Below, one piece after another: positions 1-10,274 of a stretch of DNA of 64,000 nucleotides. A program made the translations under genes and the position numbers. The notes below the pieces were generated by a model. The model worked only from the letters and a program-made list of their open reading frames with translations, made no database searches and had not been told where the DNA came from. Within the stretch, counting starts at the first letter, position 1; each line of letters begins with the position of its first letter. The DNA is from Alectoria sarmentosa (Eukaryota > Ascomycota > Lecanoromycetes > Lecanorales > Parmeliaceae), in assembly GCA_009733775.1 (NCBI GenBank), contig WOGZ01000126.1, forward strand, positions 27,273-91,272, read 5' to 3'.

Positions 1-631
1 TCAAGAGCTTTAGACTCGGGGACTTCCCTCGCTTCTTTGCCAATAATGGCCACGAGCTCGCATTCGTAATCTAATCCGTCCACTTCTTGAGCCATAGCAG
101 GGATGGGGACATTATCGAAGGGCCCGCCAAGTGAGGTGATTGGTTTATCTTTCGGGATCAGTATTGCTTATTTGAGAGTGTGTATAATGAGCTTTGGAAC
201 ATGTCTACGGAGTAGACACTCGTAAGACATGCCTGAATACTCAAGGTTCGGTCCAAAAAAGGAAACATAGACTCCGAAAATACGTACAGAATAGCACGGG
301 ATACTTTGGCAGCGGCATGTTTGATTCTTTGGCGTGTTGCTCGTAATTGAGGCCGAGGCAGCGGACGGTTTTGACGTCTTCATTGGCAAGGGGAGCAAGG
401 AGAAGGCGTACATCCTGATCGAGTTCAGCGAGCAATAGGATACGACAGTGCGAGGGAGGTACGTACAGCAACTTGCTCTGTCACATCGTGTTTGCCGAAT
501 ATATCGCCCTTTATCACCCGAGCTTGCTTCGTTCTGCCTATATCATTGACGCCCTGTGGTAAGATAGCATCTCCGTAGTAGGTTCTGCCGTCTTTGGCGA
601 GGAACCGGACTAGACGTGAAAAAAGAGGCAT
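1..631 (-). CDS. Fumarylacetoacetate hydrolase (FAH) family protein, 3' end cut by window edge
   Basis: Partial gene running off the left edge. Exons 467-631, 288-414 and 1-148. The start ATG (629-631) opens MPLFSRLVRFLAKDGRTYYG, a typical FAH N-terminal lead. Exon 2 carries VRCLGLNYEQHAKE, the family block that precedes the catalytic domain. Exon 3 has SLGGPFDNVPIP and then DYECELVAIIGKE, which supplies acidic metal ligands of the FAH fold. The family cleaves C-C bonds in acyl-pyruvate or fumarylacetoacetate-like substrates using a divalent metal; the exact substrate cannot be told. Intron 1 is ordinary (415-466, 52 bp). Intron 2 (149-287) is an introner-like element. The family call is firm; the C-terminal half is not visible. 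Confidence 0.85.
149..287 (-). repeat. Introner-like intron (139 bp) in FAH gene
   Basis: Phase-1 intron read on the minus strand. It begins GTACGTATTTTCGGAGTC and ends near CTGATCCCGAAAG; these ends are near-mirror images and the right one holds the branch point. The centre has AGGCATGTCTTACGAG facing CTCCGTAGACATGTTCCAA, an imperfect hairpin. It closely matches the intron at 38860-39005 in an unrelated peptidase gene, position for position over most of its length. Confidence 0.8.
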
Positions 632-1412
632 GCTGCGCAATCAAGAAAGTGCAATGACAGAACAAAGACTTTCAAAATTTTCAAGCCAAGCTCGAATGGC
701 GAAGCTGCGCTGTCTTGCGTTCACTCATGTCTGATCTCATCCTTTAAACGGGCCCTGTAAACGCCGGCTTTTATCCCCGGCAGCGGCAGTTCCTTTGCGG
801 CTTCTTGCCGCTGCAAACTCTCTCCTTGGGTACTTGGGTAGCTGTTGTTGGTGAAATGAGGCTCTCAGGATTGCAGAGAGGAGTGTTGTCACTGTATCGC
901 CAGTGCTTGAGAGAGATAGAGAAAAAGCCAGCGGTTTGTCACCTACTGCATGATGGCCATCATCGACGCGAAGAACAGTTCTTACCTGTCTTAGGACGTA
1001 CGAGAGAACTTCAAAGGCTTCGCAAGGTAGGTACCATTGAAGGAAACATCTGACCAAGCCGGAACATGAGTTGATATCATGCGTCACAGGACCGAGTTCG
1101 AGAAGAACATTGGACTGGACAAGAAAAACTTCGCTGCGATTGAATATCTCCTACGCAAAGGCCAGAGGCAGTTGGAAATATATTCCTCTCCTGGAATTAG
1201 GAATATTATCTGAGGTGACGCCGATCCAGTTGGTCAGGGATTGCAATTTCGGGGATTACCATGCTGAGATTACGATGTTTCAGCTCTTGGAATCTTAATC
1301 AACGTGCCATGTGGAAATGGCAATTAGTCTTAATACATAGAAATCAGCACCCCAGATATCGCTACAGCACCGCCAACGCCATCGCTAACAATTCAAAAAG
1401 CTCAAACAGCTT
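632..1412. other. Intergenic, no gene seen
   Basis: 5' flank of the FAH gene and 3' flank of the lipase gene. Short open frames on both strands here show no family resemblance, no splice logic and no clear start context. I see no tRNA or repeat. Confidence 0.6.
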
Positions 1413-2760
1413 TCAAAACTCTTCTCCCTCACCATGAGGATACTCTCGATACCAATCCTTGGGATCTCCACCAGGTATGCAAAGGCCGAGTCTCCAGAAG
1501 TAGTCTCGATGAGCAAAGAACAATTGCCATATGCGAAAGCGTGGCGGTACTGTTAAGAGACCCTTTGTGTCGTCCCACCAGTTCTTGAAACCTTCTATGT
1601 CGGCGCCTTGCTCAATACTTGGGACATTCGGCATTTCCTGAGCGACCTCCGCGCCGGCTATACACTGCAAGCTCTCCAGTCAGCAATTGCGTTTTCAAGA
1701 ATAAAGGGTAGGGATCAGAAACCCATGGCCTGGGGAAATGTCTTACATTTGGATCTTCATCGCCGACACAGTACCTCAGGTCTTTCACCTCCGGAGATAG
1801 CTCCGGCTTCGAGATGTAAATTTCTCCAGCGTGCATTTGATAGCCCCATTCCGTCAAAGGAAGCAACGGCACCGGGTCATCGACATGTGTCACTCGCCTG
1901 TACCTGCCAGTAATGTTGAGGTGACCAGCATCCGAGAAGGACTTGTCGATGTATTGCATTAGTCCTTGGTTCCCGATTCTTGGCTCACCAAAGGTAGTCA
2001 CTTGAGGCTTCCAACCTCGAGATTCGAAGTCAAGAGATGCAATAGCTGCCACCGCCCCACCAAGCGAATGCCCCACCAAAGTCACCTGATAGTCCGGATA
2101 CTCCTGAACGAGTTCTTTGAGATGAGGTAGGATATGAGGTCGAGTATGCCTCCATGAGGTCATGAATCCTGCATGGACAGTGCAGTCGGTACATTCTGCC
2201 TTCTGTGGGTTTATTGCTCGTTTCCTCAAGCTTCTTGCACGCTCGTCCTCGTCCACGTCCTCGTCGCCTGGATAAGGAATATACTCCTGTGGAACCGTTG
2301 ACAAGTCGATGATGGTATTTGCTACTGAATAGGTTCCGCGAAACGCCACGATAATCCGTGGAGGTGATGGAGGATGGGAAAGGACAATGTATCCGCAGCT
2401 GTCAGACATGAAGGGTCCTGTATTCCATGTCTACTCATCACCTTCAGTATACGCACAGCCGAAGAGCAAAATTCAGACCCTTACCGTCACCAACTCGAAG
2501 CTGCGGAACTCTTGGCATCGGCTCGCGCATATGAAAGGCTTTTGGATGCCTGTTCCTGTCACTCCGACACAATAAGAAATATCGACTATGCGTGATAGCT
2601 CTTCAAGGTCATTGAAGAGCTCGATGGGTATAACGTGTTTCGAGGTTGACGGTAGCTCTTCCACCAATGGCGATTGCGAGGAAGGGACCCCAAGCGCCGA
2701 AGAGAGGGATGAAGAACAGTATAAAAACAATAAAACAAGTTCCAGGAATTGAGACATCAT
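1413..2760 (-). CDS. Secreted class-3 (fungal) triacylglycerol lipase
   Basis: 403-aa protein from exons 2485-2760, 1747-2430 and 1413-1664 (introns 54 and 82 bp). The N-terminus MMSQFLELVLLFLYCSS is a signal peptide. The alpha/beta-hydrolase core follows: FRGT oxyanion region, then GHSLGG with nucleophile Ser near residue 214, HVDDPVP with the likely catalytic Asp near 276, and FAHRDYFW with the likely catalytic His near 372. VTTWNTGPFMSDSCGY is restored exactly across intron 1, which supports the model. Secreted lipases of this type hydrolyse acylglycerols at oil-water interfaces. Two adjacent ATGs (2760 and 2757) could both start translation. No partner gene is nearby. Confidence 0.93.
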
Positions 2761-3035
2761 GTTGGAGGTCGAGTGAGGGTATGTAATGAAAGAAGAGGCG
2801 TTGCGAAAACGTCACCAGCGAGGTTGCCAAGACCTGGGGTAGCGCCCGAATCTTGCTTGAAAGAGGTTTAGTGTTCAGGTGGCTTCCGAAGTGGCATTAA
2901 TACTACCTTACTTACCATGTTTCATGAATGCGGTCAATGGGTCAACGAGTGTGAGCACAACAGAGTCTATCAATCCAATCTATTAATAAGAACGCCTGCG
3001 CCAAATGACCAGCCTTACAGCTAAGGTCTCGACAA

Positions 3036-3942
3036 CTACGATCCTACCGCATGAGCGAAAACTTTCGCAGCTAGTTCGCTGAGCAATTTAGCTTTGTCGC
3101 CCTGGGGCAGCTCCTACCATCTCGTCAGACAATCTCACTCCTTACTCCCTCAAAGGATATCAGAAAGGGTAATCCACTCACCTGGAATACACTGTAGACG
3201 CTCTTCCCTCTCGCATCTCTTACTGCTCCTAACCTGTTGCCCGCCACTGCTCCAGCGACAGCCCCTGGAAAGTTTGCAACGATGAAGCCCATAGCCCCAC
3301 CACTCAACCCTCCTACCATACTCCAAAACTTGCTGGTAGGCTTTGCTTCTTTGCCTTCTGCCATCCCTTCCTCTCTCAACATCTCCTCAAAAATACCTCC
3401 GAACTGTTCATTGCTGAAGTGCTCTTCTTCTTGTGTATTCTTCGCCCCGAATCCAAATGCAGACCAGGGGAAGCCGCCAGTTTTTTGCTGTGGGCGAGGA
3501 ATTTCTTCCTCCTCAGGATCGCTTTCTTCGCCACCAGAGGGAAAGCCGTGGTAAGAACGGGCAGAGTCGTAGTCGCGGCGACGGTTTGGGTCTGAGAGGG
3601 TGTAGTAAGCATCGTTGATTTGTTGGAACTTCTTGGTGCGGGCAGGGCGTTCGGGAGAATCAGAGGGGACACGGTCGGGATGCGATTTCAAGGCTTGTCT
3701 TAACAAAAGGTTTAGTTCGCTATGTTAACGAAACGGAACTGAGATGGACATACTTCTTGTAGGCATCTCGGATCTGCTGTTGGGTGGCTTGGGGTGATAG
3801 GTCGAGGATCACATCTGTAATTGTTAAAAACGCAAGTGGCGATGCATGGCCAGATCGTACAATAGTCTGGAGGCGCGCCTGAAACAAATTTGTTAGAATA
3901 TCTCTATGAATAAGGAGTATGAGAGTGGTACCTACTGGACAT
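3036..3942 (-). CDS. J-domain (Hsp40/DnaJ) co-chaperone with Gly/Ala-rich C-terminus
   Basis: 226 aa from five exons: 3936-3942 (only 7 nt), 3861-3878 (18 nt), 3754-3814, 3182-3698 and 3036-3113. The N-terminus reads PPDYYVILDLSPQATQQQ, then DAYKKQALKSHPDRVP: an N-terminal J domain (residues about 6-75) with the HPD motif that stimulates Hsp70 ATPase. After an acidic linker comes a Gly/Ala-rich, mildly hydrophobic stretch (SGGAMGFIVANFPGAVAG) and a charged tail ending VFAHAVGS. No signal peptide, so probably cytosolic or peripheral to a membrane. The tail is recovered only by splicing the last intron (3114-3181), which shows this gene continues left of the main exon. The client is unknown. 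Confidence 0.88.
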
Positions 3943-4407
3943 GTCTTTGAAACCGGCTATTCAAGGCGTGATGCCGACTATTTCGCGTCACAGGCGTAAG
4001 CTCAGAGCTTCGGGTTAGGAACGCTGCTCAGGAATGAAGGAGCAAAGAGGAGCTCAAGGTATACGAACAGTCTGAGGGGTGGATTTAAATATAAAGAATC
4101 AGAGTATTACGTGTGCGATTGACATGAGCCTTGAATGCCTCAAGGTTTACGCATGAGATAGCGACTTGAATGACGTACGAATACCGTTACCTTAGCATCA
4201 CCATTAGCGCGTGGGGAAGATGCTAGCAACCCGAGGGGATAGGGTAGAGCGTGCCTACCTACTTTACGTGCCTCGGATTTTAGCGAGCCGTCAGCCCTAG
4301 CGAAGCCTGCCTCTCTTGAAGTTTGAGTCCACGACTCCACAGCTTTTACAACCAGCTCTTTCACAACGTATTCACTACACCTACCTCCAGCCCACTATTG
4401 ATCAGCA

Positions 4408-4830
4408 ATGGCATGGTTCTCCGGCCCCGGTCGCTCCTCCTCTCCGCGCCGCTCGTCTGCCTATTCGCAACGTCCTTCCAGCGACAGTAAAGGCTACTAC
4501 TACAGGACCTCCTCCTCACATTCTAGCCGTGCGCGACCCCGTGGAGGCTACGTCAACCGCATCGTTTCCCAGATAAAACGCTACCTCCGTCACCTGTATG
4601 ACTACGCGCGCAATCATCCAGTCAAGCTGATGATGCTTTTGCTTCCATTGTTGACGGGTGGGGCGTTGGCAGGAGTGCTAGCAAAGTTCGGTATTAGGTT
4701 ACCTGCCGGTTTGGCAAATATGGTGCCAGGACTCGCTGGGGGCAGACCCGGATTGGGAGGAAGAAGTGATGTAGGTGGTGGTGGGGGCGGTATACAAAAT
4801 TTAATGAAGATGGCGCAAATGTTTGTATGA
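4408..4830 (+). CDS. Small single-pass membrane protein, unknown function
   Basis: Intronless 140-aa ORF. A Ser/Arg/Tyr-rich basic N-terminus (residues 1-60) is followed by an Arg/Tyr segment, one hydrophobic helix around residues 72-95 (LMMLLLPLLTGGALAGVLA), and a Gly-rich C-terminal tail (GGGGGG) ending NLMKMAQMFV. The shape suggests a tail-facing membrane protein with a basic cytosolic N-terminus. I do not recognise a family. The clean ATG context (cagcaATGgca), fungal-like codon use and an uninterrupted frame with a stop after a plausible helix argue for a real gene. It faces away from ERJ5. Confidence 0.65.
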   Translation: MAWFSGPGRSSSPRRSSAYSQRPSSDSKGYYYRTSSSHSSRARPRGGYVNRIVSQIKRYLRHLYDYARNHPVKLMMLLLPLLTGGALAGVLAKFGIRLPAGLANMVPGLAGGRPGLGGRSDVGGGGGGIQNLMKMAQMFV

Positions 4831-5415
4831 GGGCTATGATGGACTGTTGATATTGATAGGCCTATGAGGTAATTACTCCAAGCTTGTACCGTTAATACAC
4901 TGCGCTGGGCCTATGCTAATTTGTGAGAAAGTGAAATGCCTGGTTCAGAGGGAGCGACCTGTTCATTGGATATCAACCTCGATATTTTGTGCCGTTGACG
5001 ACTGGCATGACATGTCGAGCTCCACAGCTGGCTCGATGTAGTGGGTATCTCAATTGCGATGGTGTCTTGTCAGACAAGCTGTCCGGATCAAGAGTCGCGC
5101 AGAATCCCAATTTCTTCTATCTCCAGGCCAAGTGCTCCACTGGGCGAAAACTTGCCCACTTCCTTGGGGGAAATCCCTTGGCTGTGCATAGAGCAAATCA
5201 TGTAGGCGAACAAAACTGCTACAACTTGTTACGGCCTTCACGACCATACAATATAAATTGCCATAACGTTGACTACCCAATGGCCTTCTTCCTCTGAGCT
5301 TACGCCATCCGGCCGCAACCGGGAAAGGATTTCTATTTGGAAATCGGTTTAAAGCAGTGTTGTCGACTATTACTTTCCCTAGCTTCTTTGATAGCCGGAG
5401 ATTTTATAGGGCACG
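4831..5415. other. Intergenic between convergent genes, no gene seen
   Basis: 3' flanks of the small membrane protein gene and of ERJ5. Short frames at 4989-5297 and 5050-5280 lie antisense to each other and match nothing I know. Confidence 0.6.
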
Positions 5416-6699
5416 TCACTGTGCCTTGCCATTTCTCTTACCACGTTTTCGTGCATCTCCATTTCTAGAATCTTGCTTCAATGCTGGGTCCTCTCCGTCG
5501 GTATTAGTCTCCAGACCCTCCAACTCAGCCTGCTCATAATTCGACTGAACCCCGGAAATGCGACTTTGAATCTTGTGGTAGGTCCATACCGGTAAGCGGA
5601 ACAAAACGGTCTGCCTGAACGTAGGCTTATTTATATCCTCCGGATCTAGCAGCAGTTCCATCCTTTCACCTTTATCGTCCTCCTCCTCCACATACACATT
5701 TCCCACGGAGTCCACAATGAGAACTTTCCCATTGGGAGCCTGGACTTTCTTCTTAGCCCCTTGGGGCCCCTGTTCAGGTTCCGACTCAAGAGATGTTGGT
5801 GTACTTGTACCACTCCGCCGAATCCCCTTGCTTGTCTTCTTGTCTTTTTCCTTTTTGTTTTCTCTCTCCTGCATGCGCTTTTGGCGGCGATTGAGTACTG
5901 CAGCACCGTTCTCTTGCGCCAAGGAGACAGGGGGAGTACCTATCGTTCTCGTCATCTCACCATCGATGCCAGGAATCCCTTTAATACCAGAGTCATCGCC
6001 CCAAGCTGATCGTCTCGCATCTCGAATGATCCCTTTGGCGTAATCCCTTTGTCTTTGCCAGCTCACATACAGAGCCGCGTAATGCACCAGTCCTCCTCCA
6101 AATGCAAACAAGCCCACGAGCACCGACCCCAGACCAGGGCGGAAGCGGGCGTAATAGTATCCAGTTCCCCGCCATTTGGGGAAGCCGCTGCTTAGGAAGA
6201 AATCATATCTTTCGCGACCAGGTCCTTTCAAAATCTCGGCAACAACACCGAGTCGAGCATACCGCTCGCTAGCCTTCTTCACCGCGGTCTGGATTTCACT
6301 TTCCGTGGGAGCTGAGTTGACGTGAATTCCTGGTTTCTTAGTTTTCAGTCCCAGTATTGGCTTGGAAGTCGCCTTTGCCTTGGAGGCTACGAGTGACTGC
6401 TTCGCCTTGTCAGGATGTATAATCCTGGATTTTTTCCTGTAGGCTTTGACGATGTCGTCTTGAGAAGCGCTGGGCTTCACCCCCAAGAAATCTAGAGCGT
6501 GGACAGGAGTAAGCCAACATGAACACTGCTGAATTTATAGGACGGTACAAATGAATAATTTACCATAAAAAGTCACCTCAGAACCCTCGGAAGCCTCGAT
6601 CTCATCTCGAAGGCGGAATATTTCGTGGTCATCCTTGGTAAAAGTAGCAACCAAGGCCACCAGACCGCTGCAGATGAAGAAAAAGAAGGACAATTTCAT
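5416..6699 (-). CDS. ERJ5: ER membrane J-domain protein Erj5
   Basis: 403 aa from exons 6564-6699 and 5416-6491 (72-bp intron). The N-terminus MKLSFFFFICSGLVALV is a signal sequence. A J domain follows (residues about 40-140; FYDFLGVKPSASQ restored over the intron, then KKSRIIHPDKAK with HPD), carrying an insertion rich in Lys/Pro. A transmembrane helix sits near residues 165-185 (GSVLVGLFAFGGGLVHYAAL). The basic KE-rich cytosolic tail ends RKRGKRNGKAQ. This order (signal, lumenal J domain, one helix, cytosolic tail) is that of the Erj5 family, ER-lumen J-proteins that recruit Kar2/BiP during folding. The family is poorly conserved in sequence, so topology carries much of the call. Confidence 0.88.
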
Positions 6700-7370
6700 G
6701 TTCAAGGAAAGTGGTGCATGCGTGCCTGAAGAGTAGTGTATATCACAGAATCTCCCAAGATGTTGGTAGCTTTAGTGGCCCTCAGAGTAGCTTGTGTGAA
6801 AGTACCTAAGGTACTAGTAGGTGAAGTGGTACTACTGTAGTACGGAGAGTGGGAGTAGTTGGTGGTGCCAATCAAGGCACTTGGCAGGTGGGGAATTCCG
6901 AAATGCAATTGTGCGAAGGAAGCCGGAATATATAGTACAATCGTACAGTCAAGTCATTTAATAAGAGAACCCATCCCCCCCAGAAACTTCTCTCCTGACT
7001 TTTAGTTAGAATATTGATATCTGGCTGCTATGAGTATGCCTCATGGTCGCAGCTGACAGCATGGCTGAAGCCTGAAAGTGGACAGACCCCTGTCCAAAAG
7101 ATAGAAAATTGAATTCGTGGGACAAGAGACCCCGTATTTATGTCCTTCTCAAAATCTCGCTTTCCAATCCACTCTTCTTTCTTACAGGTCCTTTTATATA
7201 TCTTCCTGACCGTTCGCTACTATTCTCACTCAAGATTGTGAGCATCAAACCCGCTCTTTGTCTTTATCATCAGCAGCTAATCGAATCAAGATAATTAAAT
7301 CTCGCTCTTTCCACCCTCTTCCCCTGACTTCAACATCAATCAAATCAAGGCCACGATTTCAACTCCTGCA
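6700..7370. promoter_or_regulatory. Divergent promoter region of ERJ5 and YIP3
   Basis: 671 bp between two divergent start codons. A TATA-like stretch (cttttatatatc) lies near 7190-7201, about 180 bp before the YIP3 start, followed by CT-rich sequence up to the ATG. No gene seen. Confidence 0.5.
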
Positions 7371-7901
7371 ATGTCGCGAATTAACATCCCCCTTGAGGCT
7401 CTGACCTCTCGCCTGAATCTCGGATCCCGCTTTGAAGGAGTACGGTCCCAGTCGCTGACGTCCAGATTTGCCAACCTCAAGCCCATCTCCGAGTTCCTTG
7501 ATCTCAAACGCCTCTCCAAACCTGCCAATTTCGGAGAGGTCCAGAGCAGAGTCAACTACAACCTATCATACTTCTCAAGTAACTATTTCGCGGTAGCCCT
7601 GATGCTCACAATCTATAGCCTGCTCACCAACTTCGCATTATTGTTTGACATGGTCTTCATGGGTGTTGGACTGTTCGCCATCAAAAAGCTTGATGGTCGG
7701 GAGCTCGAGTTGGGCTTTACTCGTCTCACGACCTCCCAACTATATACGGGCCTGTTCATCATTGGAGTGCCGGTCTTCATCTGGGCTTCCCCAATCGCAA
7801 CAGCCTTATGGCTGGTCGGTGCTATCGGTGTGACTACCCTCGGTCATGCATCATTCATGGACAAACCGATTGATACAGCTTTTTCCGAGGAGGCGGTCTA
7901 G
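7371..7901 (+). CDS. YIP3: Prenylated Rab acceptor PRA1/Yip3 family protein
   Basis: Intronless 176-aa protein. The PRA1 domain spans residues about 45-170: RVNYNLSYFSSNYFAVAL is the family signature before the first hydrophobic hairpin (about 72-105), and a second hairpin lies at about 122-158. PRA1/Yip3 proteins sit in ER-Golgi membranes, bind prenylated Rab/Ypt GTPases and assist their delivery to membranes. Start ATG (tgcaATGtcg) is the first in frame after a CT-rich leader. The next ORF on the same strand begins only about 80 bp after the stop. Confidence 0.93.
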   Translation: MSRINIPLEALTSRLNLGSRFEGVRSQSLTSRFANLKPISEFLDLKRLSKPANFGEVQSRVNYNLSYFSSNYFAVALMLTIYSLLTNFALLFDMVFMGVGLFAIKKLDGRELELGFTRLTTSQLYTGLFIIGVPVFIWASPIATALWLVGAIGVTTLGHASFMDKPIDTAFSEEAV

Positions 7902-7981
7902 GTGGTCGGCCGCGAACTCCAAAAAATTCGCCTTTATGGGGAAGACCATCAGGGGCTCGTCCGGGGAAGAGAAAGAGTGGG

Positions 7982-9160
7982 TTGGGCAGGCAGGCACAAC
8001 AACGGGAAGAAAATCAACGATTTGAAGAAATAAACAGCGATGAAGATGATGGTCAGGGTGTTGGATTGGACGGGGCTTTCGTTAGCGATGAACTGCAATT
8101 TACAGGTGCGAATATGGGTCGACGTTCACGTCGTCGACAGATGTTTGACGACAGGACATCCTCCGAGTCGTCTGGTGATGACCATGGCTTGGACGATGGA
8201 GTTGGCGGTACCATGCAGATCGCTCTTAGGGATAAGGAAGAATTACTGGTGCAAAAAGCTTTGGAACGCATACGTCGTGCACAAATGCTGGGAAGAACGA
8301 ATGTCAAGTTGACCCAGCGTGAGATAGATGCTCTCGAACGCAAAAGAAGGAACAATGAAGCCGAACGTGCACGCAAGAAGCCAGATATAAAAAAGGCCGA
8401 TCGACGTCGAAGCAGCGGCCAGTCTCGCGATGCATCAAGAGAGCAAAAGTCTAGGAGGAAGAGCAAAGGATATTTTCCTCTCTACGATGGCGAGGGCCCT
8501 TCCAGTTCCAGAAGAGCTACACCTCCAGGTATTCTTGTCCCTGGTCCAGCCGGCGTGCCTGCCTATTCACCGATGGGATACTACCCGCCAATCACAGCTC
8601 CTCAGGGTGGATCATCACGTTCGGGCTCTCGATCAGCAAGTTCGCACAGCCTCGCACAGGCTTCACCTCCGTTGCCTCGTGCACATAAACAGCGCTACTC
8701 TTTAGGCCCTGATCTTGCTCAGCCTTTGCCAGCACCTCGTTCACCTCAGTCGTCCCGGCGTCTTCCGGATGACCCCAATTGGCTGCCTCGGCCTCGTTCG
8801 TCGTCTTCCATATCCAGTCAACCCTATCCGCCCGATCAGTACCAAGCATACTCGCCTCCTCTTCCGCAGATACCGCACCAGTATAGCCAAGGCCGGCGAG
8901 TAGTGTCAAGTCCGCAGTCGGACCTGCAATATCCTCGCATCAGAGGAGAGCCTCAGGCGCGCTCTTCCGAGCCTTCTTCACTGCATCGAGAACACTCTCG
9001 CCAATCGAGTCCTGAGAGAAGCGAAAGCGAGGAAGAGACTGCAAGTGACGACGATGAAGGTGATGGGGTTCAAGTAGACGTTGTGCCTTACAGTCAAGGC
9101 TATGGAGTCAGCGTACGTCCTGAAGGCGCCAGGGAGAGGCAGAGAAGAGGCCAGCGATAA
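7982..9160 (+). CDS. Unrecognised Ser/Arg/Pro-rich protein, start uncertain
   Basis: Open frame of 392 codons ending TAA at 9158-9160. I do not recognise the family. The N-terminal part is acidic (NSDEDDGQG), then comes a basic helical segment (ALERIRRAQMLGRTNVKLTQ, residues about 90-115) with coiled-coil-like character, then long disordered Ser/Pro/Tyr-rich sequence and an acidic patch near the C-terminus (EEETASDDDEGDG). The open frame begins without ATG; the first in-frame ATG is at 8114 (MGRRSRRRQMF). An ATG at 7936 is in another frame. Either translation starts at 8114 or an upstream exon has been missed. Ends 97 bp before the convergent phosphatase stop. Confidence 0.6.
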   Translation: MGRQAQQREENQRFEEINSDEDDGQGVGLDGAFVSDELQFTGANMGRRSRRRQMFDDRTSSESSGDDHGLDDGVGGTMQIALRDKEELLVQKALERIRRAQMLGRTNVKLTQREIDALERKRRNNEAERARKKPDIKKADRRRSSGQSRDASREQKSRRKSKGYFPLYDGEGPSSSRRATPPGILVPGPAGVPAYSPMGYYPPITAPQGGSSRSGSRSASSHSLAQASPPLPRAHKQRYSLGPDLAQPLPAPRSPQSSRRLPDDPNWLPRPRSSSSISSQPYPPDQYQAYSPPLPQIPHQYSQGRRVVSSPQSDLQYPRIRGEPQARSSEPSSLHREHSRQSSPERSESEEETASDDDEGDGVQVDVVPYSQGYGVSVRPEGARERQRRGQR

Positions 9161-9257
9161 TCGTGTTCGGAGTCCTGGGGTTCTGGGGACAAACAAGTAT
9201 AGGATCCTATAGACCGCGTGTCTCACACAACATTTGTTTTCTTGGAATCTGGCATCG

Positions 9258-10274
9258 CTACCCATCTAGCATATTCTTCTTGATTTTATCCTGTGTCTCC
9301 TCGTCCACCCTAATCCGCGTCAAATATCCATTCACTCCTCCATAGAGATCTTGGAGGTGTTCAGCTACCTCTTGTACAAAGCCAGCCGGACAAGCAGCGA
9401 ATTCCTCGCCCAACCCAACCCGCCTGATCTCGTCCATTCTCGATTCCCTCTCACATTCCAGCTCATTCTCACTAGACGTGTAGTCCGCACTGATCGCTCC
9501 CAATGGAACATCTAGCAACAACATAAGGAGTATAACAACAAGACCAGTCCTATCCTTCCCTTGGGTACAATGTATCAAAATAGGGTAATTACTCGAGTCA
9601 GCAAGCGCTGTGAATATTTTTTGGAGTTCCGAGGTGCAGTGATCAAGGCTATCTTTCCCCAGTCCAGCCAACCCGCGGGGAGCCATAACTTCGCGACCTA
9701 GAATAGCAATGGCATCCATTCTATACCCCAGTGCCATGAGTCCCACGAGCTTGCCGAGGCTCGACCATCTGAGCCTCCAGAGCAGGGCACGCGCGAAGGA
9801 TCCGCCGTTTAGGTTAATCTCATGGTATGTAATCCCGGGTATCTTCAGTGGCCCGGGCCCCGCGTCGTTTGACCGAGGGAGAGCCGCTGAGGTGTGGGCT
9901 TGAGCGTTTCGTTTCGCCGCTTGATCAATATGTTCAGTTGTCGAGCGCAGGTCAATAATGCTGGTGATTTGGTATTTTGAGGTCAGGGCTTCCCGGTCCG
10001 ATTTGGAGGCATTGTCCTACACTCATCTCGTTCAGCGTTACTCCTTCAAGGCAAGATCTGAGCTTTAAGACAGGTGTGAAGAGTGACAGGAGGCGTTTGC
10101 TCCAGGGAGATATGTCTTGCGACTCAGGGCTTGGTAAGAAAAAGGAGTATTCCGAAATGTACATACAGGACGCGCGCTGCGGTAGATGCGACATTCTCGA
10201 AGGTTGTGGTTGCCTTGAATACTGTTGATTGTCTGTCCAATGTCCCGGAAGTTGATAATGTTCTGTAGGGGCAT
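9258..10274 (-). CDS. Tyrosine/dual-specificity phosphatase (Y_phosphatase3 / Siw14-like DSP fold)
   Basis: 288 aa from exons 10167-10274 and 9258-10016. The N-terminus MPLQNIINFRDIGQTIN is the 'NFRDxG' opening of this fungal/bacterial phosphatase family. YQITSIIDLRS gives the conserved RS strand. The P-loop is HCTQGKDRTG (HCx5R), with catalytic Cys and Arg intact. LLWRLRWSSLGKLVGLMA is a family-specific helical insert. Such enzymes remove phosphate from tyrosine, phosphoinositides or inositol pyrophosphates; which applies is not visible. The single intron (10017-10166) is introner-like. Convergent with the preceding ORF, divergent from EIS1. Confidence 0.9.
10017..10166 (-). repeat. Introner-like intron (150 bp) in phosphatase gene
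   Basis: Phase-0 intron. Left end GTATGTACATTTCGGAATAC; core CTGAGTCGCAAGACATATCT facing CACCTGTCTTAAAGCTCAG; branch point in AACGCTGAACG; acceptor TGTAG. The core and left end match the other members; the right terminal repeat is degraded. Confidence 0.7.
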
